64,000 bases of DNA from Charina bottae (lineage: Eukaryota; Chordata; Lepidosauria; Squamata; Charinaidae), in NCBI GenBank assembly GCA_023362775.1, contig JALMGJ010000025.1, positions 9,091,501 through 9,155,500 on the forward strand. The letters run 5' to 3'. Shown in pieces: positions 1-11,459 of this stretch; within the stretch, counting starts at the first letter, position 1; each line of letters opens with the position of its first letter. The translations under genes were made by a program, and so were the position numbers. The notes under the pieces were generated by a model. That model was not told where the DNA came from. It did not search any database and saw nothing but the letters and a program-made list of their open reading frames with translations.

Positions 1-3000
1 CAGTGGGGATTTTTTTTTTAAAAAAAAAGTAAAATAAATTATGTTACATGCACAAATTCTCAGTACAGAGTTCAAAATATTAATGTCCATCATTTCTTGC
101 TAGCATAAACACTCTGGAAGTGGCACTTGTTTCTTTTCGGGACACTAGATACTGCTTTGCTGACACTGGAGGTTAAATGACACAACCCAGGCATTTTATT
201 GATTAGATTTTGAATTATTTATTTTATTCAGGGTTATGATATCATATAGTTTAAAGAGGTGAGGAACCTAGAGATGAAATCAAGGTAATATTTAGTATTT
301 GTTCTGTATTGAAAATGAAATACATACAAACAAACACAATTACATAATAACAATTGACTCTGCCTCAAAAGATTTATTTCTTCATCAGTAGTTATTTATT
401 AATAGCAAGAAAGAGAGGACAAATATATTATTTTGTTTAAGGAAGATGGTAATGTAGCAGACATTTTCACTAATGGATCTGATCCAAATATATTCTGGTT
501 GATAGAAGGTCCAATTGAACAGCATAAGTAATGTTATAAGGGCTCCAGTGGAGAAGGGGAAATTAGTAAAATTAATTATCTCTTCTTTTCAAAAAAATCT
601 GTGTGTATCAAAGGATTCCTCAACAAACATGGACATAACCAAAACCACATTTTAAAAGTTCATAAATCATATGTACACTATACCGGTATTTGCAAAGATA
701 AAGCATGATCAGATAGAAAGTTAGATAAAAATGTAGACATGCAAATATATAGGTGCTAGTATCATTCTTTTCAGTTCCAACAGCTATAAAATATTATTTT
801 TCATTGTTCTTTAAATTAAACTGGTTTAAAGTAGGACTTGGGGACAGAAATTTGGAAAATTGTATACAAGTTGGGGAAAAAAAACCCAAAAATCTGCCAG
901 CAAAATGTTGGTTTTATTTATGTTTTTAGTCCATGACATTTGAAAAAGCTCATCTTCAAAACAATTGGTAGATAGAGGCAATACATTCAGTCCCTTCTAA
1001 ATGTGTTTTCACAGCTGAGCAGAACCATTTTAATGAAACTAAGCTGGCAGAGAAAGTATTCGCATTCTGAACAAGGACAAGACCTAGATCTCTTTTCACC
1101 TCAGAGGCAGCATACATTACCGAGAGGGTGGGCAGGTAACAGAAATGTGAATGTACTTTTACCTTCCACTTTCTACCTCTTGAGACTCTGCCTTATTTAG
1201 AAGGCTGATGTTTTGCAGATACTAGGGCGGAAAAATGCAGCAGCTGCTGCCGAGTGACAAATTTCCATTTACCTCCAAAGAAATCAATTAAAGAAACACA
1301 TTAAAGAAAAGCTAAGTGTGTCACTCTTTGCAGACAATGATATATAGGTTTTAAACCTAGTTTGGGGAAAGAGGGAGAGAATGTGAGTAAAAACTCTCCA
1401 AGCATGATAGACTCTCGGGGGAAAGTGATTCCAGAACCTGAAAGCTGATTTACTATTCTGTAGTTGGCTTTGATAGAAATCGCTGTCTGTCACACATTAT
1501 GATGGCTTTAACTAAGGGTATTGGGACAGGAAACATTTCTAATTTGACTGCCATTCAGAAAAGTTAGCCTCCCTAGGTTGCAGGAATCCAAATGACCACT
1601 AGATGGCAGCAGAGAAATATCCAACATACCTTTGTTGCTACCTTTGCAGCCCTGATACGGCAGGCCTATCATTCAACATCTTGTTGAACAGATACTTTTT
1701 CTTCCATAAGTTTACATCTCTGAGACATCTGATTTACTAAAGTTGTTTTAAAGTCTTCTGAAAGTATGGCAAGCTACCACAATCAAGCAAAGTGACTGGG
1801 GCTTCATCTTGCCATGAGATATGGGATTGTTCTGGAGGAGATGGAGAATTCAAAGACTATTTTCCAATCATTTCTGTTTAGAGCAAATATTCATTCATTT
1901 TAAATTAGTTCTATTTGCAGAATAATCTTATTTAAATATTTATGGCAGTCTTCTTTGATACCATGCCCTCCAAATATGTTGGACTTAACAAATCTTCGGT
2001 GATGCTTATTCCATAACTAGTGGATTTCAGACTACAGCTTGAATCACGTTTTTGCCTGTGATTTAATCTGTGGTTTATTCTTATATATTAAGTATAATGG
2101 TCTGTATCATAGACCATTTATATATGAGAGGCCTGTAAACTATAAGCTATGTTAGATCATGGATACAGTATATATGGACATAGTTGTGGTACATCTATGG
2201 ACAAAAAGCTTTGACTTTAAATAGCAAAATAATAGAGGATCCTCATTTAGAAAATGACATCCTGAGGAAGTAGAGCTCCTTTAGCTTTCTTGTGTGCATG
2301 TGGCTGAATATATGCGAGAAACTTTTAGATGTTTTTTCTAGGAAAAGAAACAGCAGTTGTACAAAGCTAAAAAATAGGAGAATATAAATTGATACATTTC
2401 TATAGATAAGACCAAAAGAGAAAAAGCTCTGATAAAGAAGCAAGATGGTACCGTACAGAGATGAAGAAAATCCATTGTGTTAAACAAGTTTTCCTAGTAT
2501 CAGATTTATGAATGACTACTTTCAACTAAATTAACTGAGGTGGAGTATTACTTCGGTATGATATGGAGTTTACATGGTCTATTGGTGCATACATCATTGT
2601 GATTAATGTTGTTGTGCTGCTCAATACGTTGCAAAGCCATATGAGAGATTGTGTATTTGTTTAGATAGTGCTAATTCAGGCCAATTCTCAATGTAACAAG
2701 AAAATGAAACAATCCATTCAAGTAGAATCAATCCTTGTAAAAGTTCACTATAGGGTTTGTAAATCGAACTTAAGAGGAAGTGGGGAATTTATCAGAACCC
2801 AAAGCTCTTATTCTCTCTTTTCTATAGCAATTTAAAATGGTTGAGTTTTTAAAAAGTTGCCTATATTTAATAATCCTCCTTTATAAACTGCATGGAAGCT
2901 CTGTTTCATGAGGAGGAATCTTTCATCCTCAGTCCTATGATACCATCGATTCAGACAGAATGAAGGATTCTATGGCACCATTTTCAGAGTTTTATTTCAT

Positions 3001-4140
3001 TTTTGGCCAATTCTCACACATGGCAAAACACCAAAAGCTTTCCTTTGGATCTCACTATCCTATGAAATCCTTTGACATCTCTACAAAAGATTCTATCAGT
3101 TGCCATATTTCACTTTGGCCCATGTTGTTTATTTCCTGGATGGACATTGTGACTAAGGAAATCTGCAGGCAATCTTTCTACACAGTGGAGAAATGCCATC
3201 TGTCATTAAACTGACTGTCTCTGGCCAGTGCACTGTGTCTAAATCAACTGTACGCAAAGATGAAAGGAGCCAAGATTCTCCCCATCTTTCCTTTGGAGGA
3301 TTATTGAGTCCAAAGTGCCGTACATGCTGCCTGTCAATGGCAAGCATGGTCAAGATTATCATTAAGATGCCACAAGCCCAACACTAATTCCAGTGTCATG
3401 ATTTCATTTCAAAGACATCTCTATTTTGGGCATAACTTCAGAACTTATATTCAAATGGAAGAAGTTTTAAAAATATGCAAGTGTATTTGGATTAAATGGG
3501 TGGTTTAGTAGATTTGTGGGCAACTGAAGCTTTGTAAACTACTGCAAACATTCAAATATTAATCCTTCCATGAAAAAAATTCAGTAACTTGATAATTGAT
3601 TTCAACGAATATTATCTTTACAATCCAGGTCATTCACCTGCAGCAATATTAACATGTTTATTGGGACTTCAGGAAATGCAGCACTTGCACTTGCAAATGT
3701 TTGCAAAGAAGAAAGTACTTTTGGGCAAAAAAGTATAAAAAGCCATAACTCCCTTGAGTTGAACCTGACTTCTGATGACTTCATGGATATATCCATGTAG
3801 TTTCCCAATAAACCTATACCTATGATCTCCTGCTCTGCTTAGCAAGTCCAGCTAGCACAAACCACATTAGTATAAAAATTCTACAACAATCTCTCCAGGC
3901 AGAGTGAAGAGGAAACAAATTGGCAAATAAGAGTCAACATATATTAAATTCACAAAGCATACTATCCCACACACCCTTCTGAATATGCAACTCAGTCTTA
4001 ACTGACTTACCAGGAAAGAGATTTTCGGGCAATGCTGGCCAACTCAGTGTGCAGGACAAACATCTTGTTGGGAATTATTAAGAAAGAGTTTGAAAATAAA
4101 AGTGGTAACATCATATAGTTTTTCTTTATATTAATTGAGG
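1..4140. other. AT-rich non-coding DNA, no gene recognised
   Basis: No open frame here has recognisable protein similarity; the longest are about 60-90 codons and overlap on both strands. I see a CTCF-like site at 1596-1609 and a small hairpin at 2096-2118 (8-bp arms, 7-nt loop). A patch at about 3745-3812 faintly resembles the reverse-strand tail of the tRNA-headed SINEs described later, too weak to call. Confidence 0.6.
1596..1609 (+). promoter_or_regulatory. CTCF-like binding motif
   Basis: The 14 bases CCACTAGATGGCAG match every position of the vertebrate CTCF core consensus (CCASYAGRKGGCRS). The flanking DNA is ordinary AT-rich sequence and not a repeat I recognise. Occupancy cannot be judged from sequence, and one match in 64 kb could arise by chance. 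Confidence 0.4.
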
Positions 4141-4204
4141 AAGTGCTTGGGGAAAACTTTAAACTGTTCTCATTTTACACACAATCACACACAAAAAAAC
4201 CCTG

Positions 4205-4290
4205 CTTTCATGGATTTTGGGGGGTTTTGTATGCTACCCAGAGTCCACTGGAGTTGGGTGGCTGTAATAAATTTAAATAAATAAATTAAA
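4205..4290 (+). repeat. L2/CR1-type LINE 3' tail fragment
   Basis: The phrase CCCAGAGTCCACTGGAG, followed by a GGTGGCTGTAATAAATT-like stretch and an (AAAT)n tail, matches the layout of the L2 3' end at 18960-19040. Only the last ~80 bp is visible. Confidence 0.45.
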
Positions 4291-4621
4291 AAAAGAGATG
4301 CAATTGTTCCATCTCAGAAAGACTGTCGTTATGCTAGGAAAACTTAACCAAAACCAAATATAAATGGGATGCTTAGGAAGTTGTGGCACTCTCCCCCCAA
4401 CGGGAAGACAAACTTACTTGAGGCTCTTTAGCTTGGATTAAAGATTCTTTATGTTATGATAAACATGGAAAATGGACAGAGAAATATTTTTTATTCTTTG
4501 TAATGTCAGAACTTAAGGCTGGCACTTGATAGCAGAATTAGAGAAAATATGCTTTATTGAATGGGTGAAAAACATGTAGCTTGAATATATATATTCAGCT
4601 CTGAATTACTTATGCCTAACA

Positions 4622-4905
4622 TAACATCATCCCCTCTGGGATCCATTTGGTCTCACCCTGCTGGTTAGGAAGGCTTTAAAGACCTGGCTGTTCCCATAGG
4701 TACTAGGCCAGAACAGTGTGTGAACCTGCTAAATATTTTGCATTTTGAGTTTGTCTTTTTCCCTGGTGTATTCTTTTTATTGTTAGGATATTTATATTTA
4801 TTTTTCACTATCTGTTGTTTTTAACCCTCTGTAAACTCCTCAGAGTTGCTTAGCAAGTGGGCAAACTTAGAATTTGAATTAAGAATAAAATAATAAATAA
4901 TATAA
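4622..4905 (+). repeat. Old L2/CR1-type LINE 3' end
   Basis: Degenerate coding remnants near 4670-4690 (AGGCTTTAAAGACCTGGCTG) match the end of L2 ORF2, where the intact copy encodes a Phe-Arg-Lys-x-Leu-Lys-Thr-Trp stretch. An AT-rich 3' UTR, a CTCCTCAGAGTTGCTTAGC block resembling the terminal hairpin, and an AATAAAATAATAAAT tail follow. Heavily mutated, so an old insertion. Confidence 0.5.
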
Positions 4906-6420
4906 TTCACAATTATATATGAATAAATATAATCCATAATAATACATAAATAAAAGCAAAAATATTTCTTAATGCTTTTATTGAAATCTCTAAAATGGTC
5001 TTTTAATCTTCAAGGAAGCAGGGGAGACTGGGAACAAGGACACTATAGAATCACACTCTTCAAAGAAGAATTATAAAAAACTACTATAATGTACATCCCT
5101 CTTTGTATAAGGATTGTGGACTGGATCACACAGACAATGATATACCATATGATTAATGCAACTGCTCTTAATTGCACCCTACTTGGATGTCGTTGTAGAA
5201 TGGAGAAACTGGAGTAGTAGGTATCCATACTGTATGCTATGCTGCCAGAGACCTCATTGTCCATTGTAGATGATAAGGTCATTGGTGATCCATTGGTGAT
5301 AGATTGGTGATCCATTGTACATTGTGCTAGCTTCTCTGCTCTGTTGTGATGATGGTGAGGATATCAGTAGCCATAGTGATTTTTTCCACACCTTCCACTG
5401 TTTCCCCTTATTCCCTATCACCCTTCCCATCCTAAATGATGAGACATGGCTGGAATGAAGGTTTAAGGAAATAAGAACAAAATGTGACATCTTTAATTGC
5501 TTGAGAGCCATAGAATATTACCTCTGCAGTTATTAGATTGTTGAAATCACTTACAGAAAAATTAGCAACAAATCAGCTAAGCCAATGTTTCTGGATAAAT
5601 GCCAGTTCAGTCCCTTTGATATTTCCTATATTTGGAAGTGAATAAAACAGGAGATTAAGATATAGACAGTCCAATCGAATGGTTCCTTTCTCTAAAATTC
5701 CAGATGTAATGACAGATTGTGTGAAATGTTCAATTGGTGTTTTTTTTCATAGCCTTTCATTGCTTACAAAGTACCCAGAATTCTTAAATTCCATTGTAGA
5801 ACAGACTCAGTTTAAATCCAATGAATCAGCCCCTGCTGCTGTTTAAATTACAGGAACAATAAAACAACGAGCTGCCGGATAAGAAAGAAAACAGTATTTG
5901 GAATGCTATTGGGAAAAGATGGAGCTCAGAACCTGAAGTTAAGAACATGCTGTGTTGCGTGAAGTCTAAAATATGCTACACAGAAAGCTTAGCAAAAAGA
6001 GACAATTCTGACACCATTTTGTTATTCTGGGAGCCTCTGATTCATGTATGTGGCAAGCAAAGAGGGAAAGTTACTTGGGTTTCTGAATGGCAGAATGTAA
6101 GAAGTTTTGTTCCATCCTAAAGATCAGGCCAAAGTTGAAAACTTTGATTATTCTGCTATGGGGAGTAAACGCTGATAATTTAGCAAGGGAAAGGTGGGAG
6201 AGGTAAAATGTCTTGTATGGTATGGCAAAAGGCAGGAGAAAATAACTAGAAAAAAGGAAAACTTAGAAGACAGTTGCAAAGTGGTTCTGGGAATAATTTG
6301 GCCACTGACTTTTCTGTCAGGAGGAGTGGTTAAGTGTTGTTAACCACTTCTCCCTCAAGCCTGAGGTTAGAATAAAGGTCAGTGGAAACTCAGTGTGTGC
6401 ATTTTCCTTCAATTGATTCA
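4906..6420. other. Non-coding DNA with a short tandem repeat
   Basis: AT-rich, no gene recognised. At about 5278-5322 an ATTGGTGATCC-like unit is repeated three to four times with small changes. Nothing else is identifiable. Confidence 0.5.
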
Positions 6421-6424
6421 GGAA

Positions 6425-6545
6425 CACTTGATTTATTTATCTAAAAAGCTTCTATCCCACTTTTCAATGCATTAGTTTCTGGTTTACAATTTGATTTTAA
6501 AAACAGTGACTTTAAACAAAGCTTAAAACAACCACAAACACAGCA
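6425..6545 (-). repeat. Possible L2/CR1-type LINE 3' tail
   Basis: A TTTATTTAT start followed by a TCTATCCCACTTTTCAATG block and A-rich sequence resembles the reverse complement of an L2/CR1 tail. Too short and diverged to be sure. Confidence 0.3.
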
Positions 6546-6549
6546 CATC

Positions 6550-7590
6550 AACTGTTATGAAACTGTTCTCTTTTTGGTTTTGGTTTTTAGGAAAAAAAGG
6601 TGGATTATTAATGTTTTTCTCTTAATAGTAAAAGCTGCCCCCAGTTTCATTTTCTATGGGAAGAGCTTACAGAAAAAAAACCATGGATGATGAATGTAAA
6701 TATCAGGCAGCTTCATGAAGGAATAGCTGGCCTTAGATACCCAGTTTCTAAGTCACATAAAGCCTTGAAGCCAGAATAGCCATATTCTAGTTCCCCAAAT
6801 ATAGGAAATGTAATCTGTGCATTATAAAAAGTATGCAAGCTGAATATGGGCTAAGAAAGATTGGTCAAACATCTCTGCTTATTTCCTACTGCAAAATTCT
6901 TACACCTTCCAAAATTTATTATGTATTTATGCCTGAAAGGTGCTCATCACTATATGACACAAACAGGAAACTCTTTTTTAGGTTGAGCAACTCTTCAGGA
7001 AAAAAACTCCGAAGTGTAATCAAGGCCAGGACAGCGAGCCCCATATTGTGTCACTCCTGTGCGAGAGTAAGAGTTGTCAGTATAGTAAGTATAGTAAGAA
7101 CCCAGGCCTAATGGCCCAGTTTCCCTCTCTTATAGAAAGTTTATAATTCTACCTGCACTATTTCAGTTTCAGGATCTCCCGTCCCATCCTTTCATTTAAT
7201 TAATTTGTTATATTTCTAGCCATAGGATCCAACTCATTTTTTTCTGATTTTTTAAAAAGCTTTACTAAACAACAAGGCACACATCCAATTAAGTTCAGTT
7301 TATAGGGTCCTTTCTGTCATAAACACTAAAAGAACATAGTAACTTTCTACTCAAATTGCCTTTTCCTAGCTTTACCCGGATGCTTTCAACAGGTTTTCCA
7401 GTCTCAGAATCATGGAATTCTGTATAAGTACACATATACTAGTAGATCTAGATGTCTGCAAGCTACCTGGTGAGTTTTATGTGAGTGACCTGCTGGCTAG
7501 CTGACAATTTTAAATATCCTATAAGTATTGCCACTGTCCTCTTACAATGAAAGGTGAGGAGATGGATTCAGGGGCAGGAGAAGTTAGAAG
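6550..7590. other. Non-coding DNA, nothing recognised
   Basis: No coding similarity or repeat family recognised. An open frame at 6833-7111 (92 codons) lacks any known motif and looks like chance. Confidence 0.5.
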
Positions 7591-7604
7591 TTTATCTTCC
7601 AGAG

Positions 7605-7913
7605 CAGCCTTCCTCAACTTTTTGACCCTGGAGAAACCCTTGAAATATTTTTCAGGCCTCCGGGAACCCCTGCACATTCAGGCTCCAATATAGGCCAGAA
7701 GTTCCAAAATTATTGTATTTGTTCCATGGGTAGGCCTGTATATATGCATTCACAGTGTTCTTAAACTAAAAATAAAGAATGAAACTTACCTCTTTAATGT
7801 GAAGTTGCCCAAATTTGAAATAGTTTTTAAAATAAATCACGATCTCCCAGGGAACCCCTAGTGGCCTCTCGCGGAACCCTAGGGTGCCACGGAACCCTGG
7901 TTGAGAAACCCTG
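7605..7913. mobile_element. Non-autonomous hAT transposon (MITE)
   Basis: A 309-bp element begins CAGCCTTCCTCAAC and ends GGTTGAGAAACCCTG, whose reverse complement is CAGGGTTTCTCAACC. These are imperfect terminal inverted repeats of the hAT CAGnGGTTCTCAACC type. It is flanked by an exact 8-bp duplication, TTCCAGAG (7597-7604 and 7914-7921), the size hAT transposases produce. There is no transposase coding capacity, so it would have moved in trans. The perfect duplication suggests modest age. Confidence 0.8.
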
Positions 7914-7921
7914 TTCCAGAG

Positions 7922-9866
7922 TGTCCAGAGTGAGGGCAAAATAATCAGGAAAGCAGCAAGGACCATGGAAGCACATTTTTCTGAATAGGTCTGGGATTAA
8001 GGCCAAATGTCCAAACAACCCAGGAAGAATTGCAACAAGTAAGAAACAGTTGGCAGGGAAAGTACAGGTAGATGTGCACAAGGCTTTCATTTCTTTTCAG
8101 TGCTGTTTTGCTCAGCTTATGTAGCTTTCCATCTACTCTTGTTCTCTGCCTCTCTCTTTGTTCAGCCTGTTTACAGGTTAGTGACTACTAGCTTTAGTAT
8201 GCAGGTCTCAGAGTCACGTAATTTGGTGCAGCTGAACTATTTTCTCAAATCCTTAGGTTGTTAAATTTACTAAAATAAAAATCCTGTACTCTCTCTTCAG
8301 GGCTTAGGTATGTACTAGCACCATGTACCCTGAAATTGGTTGGGCCTTGAAAAGAGGGAAAACTAGAACCATTTATATATAAAAGCTTAATGTTAGGGAA
8401 TGGGGAATTCCTGCTCTACCTCATCCAGATTCCAGGTGAAGAGTGTAGGAATTCTGAAATGCTAATAACAGAAATCCATGCAGCTTTTAATTAGTTTATA
8501 GCAGAGCAGAAGCGTGCCAGTAACTTGCACAAGGCTTAATCAGTTCAAAAACACAAAATAAACACACTTCACATGTTAATGTAAAGTAACATAAAAATAG
8601 CTTAGTTTATTGTAGTCCTGGATACATATCAGTTTCATTGAAGATCTTGTTACAGTTTCATGGTGGAAACAGTCCATGCATGCGAGTGATAAGTTCTGAC
8701 CAAACCCACAGTCTTCTCAGTGTGGCCTTGCTGAATGGAGGTATGAGCCACGAGGACAGTCATGGATGACCATCCTTCCCAGTTGAGATTTGAACAGAAA
8801 AGGGGAGGAAGGAAAGGAAGGAGAGGAACAGGAAACCGGGATTCAAGCCCCTCCCACACAAAGCAGTAAAATTAGGTTGCAGCAGAGCTGCCCCTCCTTC
8901 AAACTTGCGTGAGACATGCTTGGTTGAAACCTGATATCTCTAACAAAGAGGGTATCTCCTCACTAAAGAGAAAGTGGCAGTGTAACTATTTACTTGGGTG
9001 GAACTCAAGAAACAGCTGTCCCAGACACTCCAAAACTCAGGGAAGTAAGTGGATGGGTGGGCAGGTGGAAATCCCAGAAAGGGGTCTAGGAGGCTTGTAT
9101 AGATGTCAGGGACAGACACCGTACCCCCTACATGCTACCACCACTTTTCTTTTCCTCCTGTTAGGTCTATTCTTTTGAACAAAGTAGTCTCTTTAATTGG
9201 GATTGCTGAGTCATTAGTCCATTCTCAATAATATGTTATTTATCAACTGATATTAGGGTTTTAAGTTCATCCTGTTAGTTTTTCATGCTGAGTATTTAAT
9301 CTGGGTTTGGTGCTTTTCTGTTTGACAGTTTGTTTATTGCTTCTTCTACCTCTGTTTCTAGCAGAGTCAGTTCCTGAATATTTTCTCTCTCTACTAATGT
9401 TTCTCTCATCCTACATGTTTCTGACATCCTGTAAAGGGTTTCAGTATAGCTTCCTTTAACCTACCTTCCTTTAACCTCATTTCCATGATTACTAGTCTTA
9501 TCTTGGCTATCAATTTTCCTGTTACTTCTCTCACCTTTATAAAGCATCTCTCATTTTCCTATTTGTGTGATTTCCCTCTATTTGTTGATCTTGATTTCCT
9601 TGTTCTTTCTTGCTTGATATTAAAACTCTGTGTAGCCATTGTTCATTCTTCTGTCTGCTTTCATCCTCCATTCTTTCCTGGCTATCATGATAATTTATAC
9701 TGAAAGCCACAGGAAGGTTTCCTTGTGAAATTTTGGAAATACTATTTTTGGTTCAGTTTGTAAAATGTCTGTTAACTCTTCCCATAGTTTCTCAGTTTCT
9801 TCTCTTTCACATAATTTATGTTACTAAATATGTACAGTACCTTGCACTGATTCCAACTGCATGTCC
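7922..9866. other. Non-coding DNA, nothing recognised
   Basis: No gene recognised. 8770-8860 is purine-rich. From 9240 to 9840 the sequence is T/C-rich and could be a decayed reverse-strand LINE, but I could not align it to a known protein in any frame. Confidence 0.45.
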
Positions 9867-9867
9867 G

Positions 9868-9891
9868 TTAGGGTTAGGGTTAGGGTTAGGG
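9868..9891 (+). repeat. Interstitial telomeric repeat (TTAGGG)4
   Basis: Four perfect copies of the vertebrate telomere hexamer TTAGGG occupy exactly 24 bp. They sit directly against a TTATTC-type simple repeat. A short interstitial array is far from a chromosome end unless the window is subtelomeric; nothing else here suggests that. Confidence 0.9.
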
Positions 9892-9985
9892 TCTTTTATT
9901 CTTTTATTCTTATTCTTATTCTTTTATTCTTATTCTTTTATTCTTATTCTTATTCTTTTATTCTTATTCTTATTCTTATTCTTTT
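9892..9985 (+). repeat. (TTTTATTC/TTATTC)n simple repeat
   Basis: About 90 bp built from TTATTC and CTTTTATT units abuts the telomeric hexamers. Overlapping open frames rich in Leu, Ile and Phe through this stretch are artefacts of the low complexity. Confidence 0.85.
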
Positions 9986-10028
9986 TAACTTAAATTTAAT
10001 CTGTATATTTAACACTAATAATTCTTGG

Positions 10029-10450
10029 TATGTTCCACAATCTACCCTTGGTCCAAATGGCTTTTCTGTTGAATGGTATAAGTCTTTTATAGATTTGTTG
10101 GCTCCAATATTGTTAGAGGCTTATAATGAATAATTTAAATCTGGTAATTTTCTTTATGAAGCTTATATAGCATTGATCTTAAAACTGTGTAAGGATTCTA
10201 AATTTTGTGCAAGTTATAGACCCATTTTGTTAATTAATGTATAAACTATGATATTACTGCTTTGTTGGCTAGGCTATTACAGAGAGTGTTACCAGACATA
10301 ATTCACCCATTTCAGTCTGGATCTATCCAAAATAAACAAGCATTGGATAATTTATGTTTATAAATAAATATTTTGGACATAACTCAAGATAGATTTGATT
10401 CTGCTGCATTTTGGATGCTGTAAAAGCTTCTGACATAGTTCAGATTAATT
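10029..10450 (+). pseudogene. L1-type LINE reverse transcriptase relic
   Basis: The forward strand encodes Gly-Pro-Asn-Gly-Phe-Ser-Val-Glu-Trp-Tyr-Lys, the start of the L1-clade RT domain (family form GPDGF..E.YK). About 70 codons later comes a Ser-Tyr-Arg-Pro-Ile-Leu-Leu-Ile-Asn-Val match to the RT SYRPISLLN motif. A degenerate stretch near 10300-10330 corresponds to the HPxQSGF region. Stops and frame changes follow quickly. Both LINE ends are missing. It cannot make protein; L1 is the best fit, a related Tx1-type element is possible. Confidence 0.6.
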
Positions 10451-10929
10451 CTCCAGCTAACTAGATTGCACCTCTCCATCTTCTTATGTAATTGATTCAA
10501 TTCTATTGTTATCCAGTGATGTCAAGGTGTATTAGTGACCACACTTATGTTGCTTGAAGCAGGTGTTGGCAATTAACATACATAACAACATATCTTTGCA
10601 AAATTATATTAACTTATCTCCTGGACATATCTACTCAGAGTGAGAGATGGAGGGGAGCAGTGGTGATCTTAGCCCACCTTGGTATTTGAGGAGATTAGAG
10701 GGTTGCTTATACCCCTGACCGCATGGGCAAGAGCAGGTATGAAGAGTATGTGTGGTGTTATGATATGTTCATGTATGTGGTGGGGGTGGGGAATAGGTAG
10801 CTTGGGCTAGACAGTATTGAGTGCTGAGGAAGAAACAACCCTGGGAGCAAAATCAGCCAGCTGGTTGGATGGGTTGTGTCATATGAGTATTAGATGGGAC
10901 CTGTCTCAGGGCAGTGGCAATCTGATCTG

Positions 10930-11430
10930 GAGGTAGGGGTGTTAACATCAATTCCTTGTCACGCACAAATCACTGTTTGATTGTGTTGGACTTCTTTGAA
11001 GCTGCCACCCACCCATATTTCCTCCTCAAGAATCCGTTGCTGGACCCCAAAATATTGGACAATTTCCATTCTTTCTTCATCTTTCCCTTTTTAGAGAAGA
11101 TTATTGAGATGGCGGTTGGGCAGCAGTTTTAAAGGGCCCTAAAGAAAGGGGATTTCTTTTTCAGTCGGGTTTCAGACCAGGTTATAGTACAGAGACAGCA
11201 CTGATCACACTTGTGGATGATACCTGGCAAAAATGGAATTGTGCTGGTACATCCATCCTGCCCCTCATTGATCGCTCGGTGGCCTTTGATACCATTGAAC
11301 TTCCTAGACCAGCTCAAGGGGAGGAGCATGCTGGCTGGAGGGAGCATAGTGTTACAGTGGATCTCCTCCTTCCTCTGGGGCTGGTTCTAGTCAGCATTGG
11401 TAGAGGGGCGAGATGCACTTCATTTCTCTT
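10930..11430 (+). pseudogene. Decayed L2-clade LINE RT fragment
   Basis: This aligns by eye to 17420-17840 of the intact L2. The shared order is CTCAAGAA, CTGGACCC, ATATTGGACAATTT, TTTTTAGAGAAG, TTGAGA, then CAGTCGGGTTTCAGACCAGG, ACAGATGATCT-like sequence and a Phe-Asp-Thr-Ile stretch from the RT palm. Frameshifts, stops and a short deletion break the frame. The better copy carries out reverse transcription of its own RNA; this one is dead. It marks L2 activity well before the 15.9-kb insertion. Confidence 0.65.
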
Positions 11431-11459
11431 TTAATGATTTCAACTTTTATTTGGCTTTG

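Noticed and set aside
9733..10133. Open frames rich in Phe, Leu and Ile, resembling a membrane protein
   Set aside because: They translate the telomeric hexamers and the TTATTC repeat; low complexity explains them.
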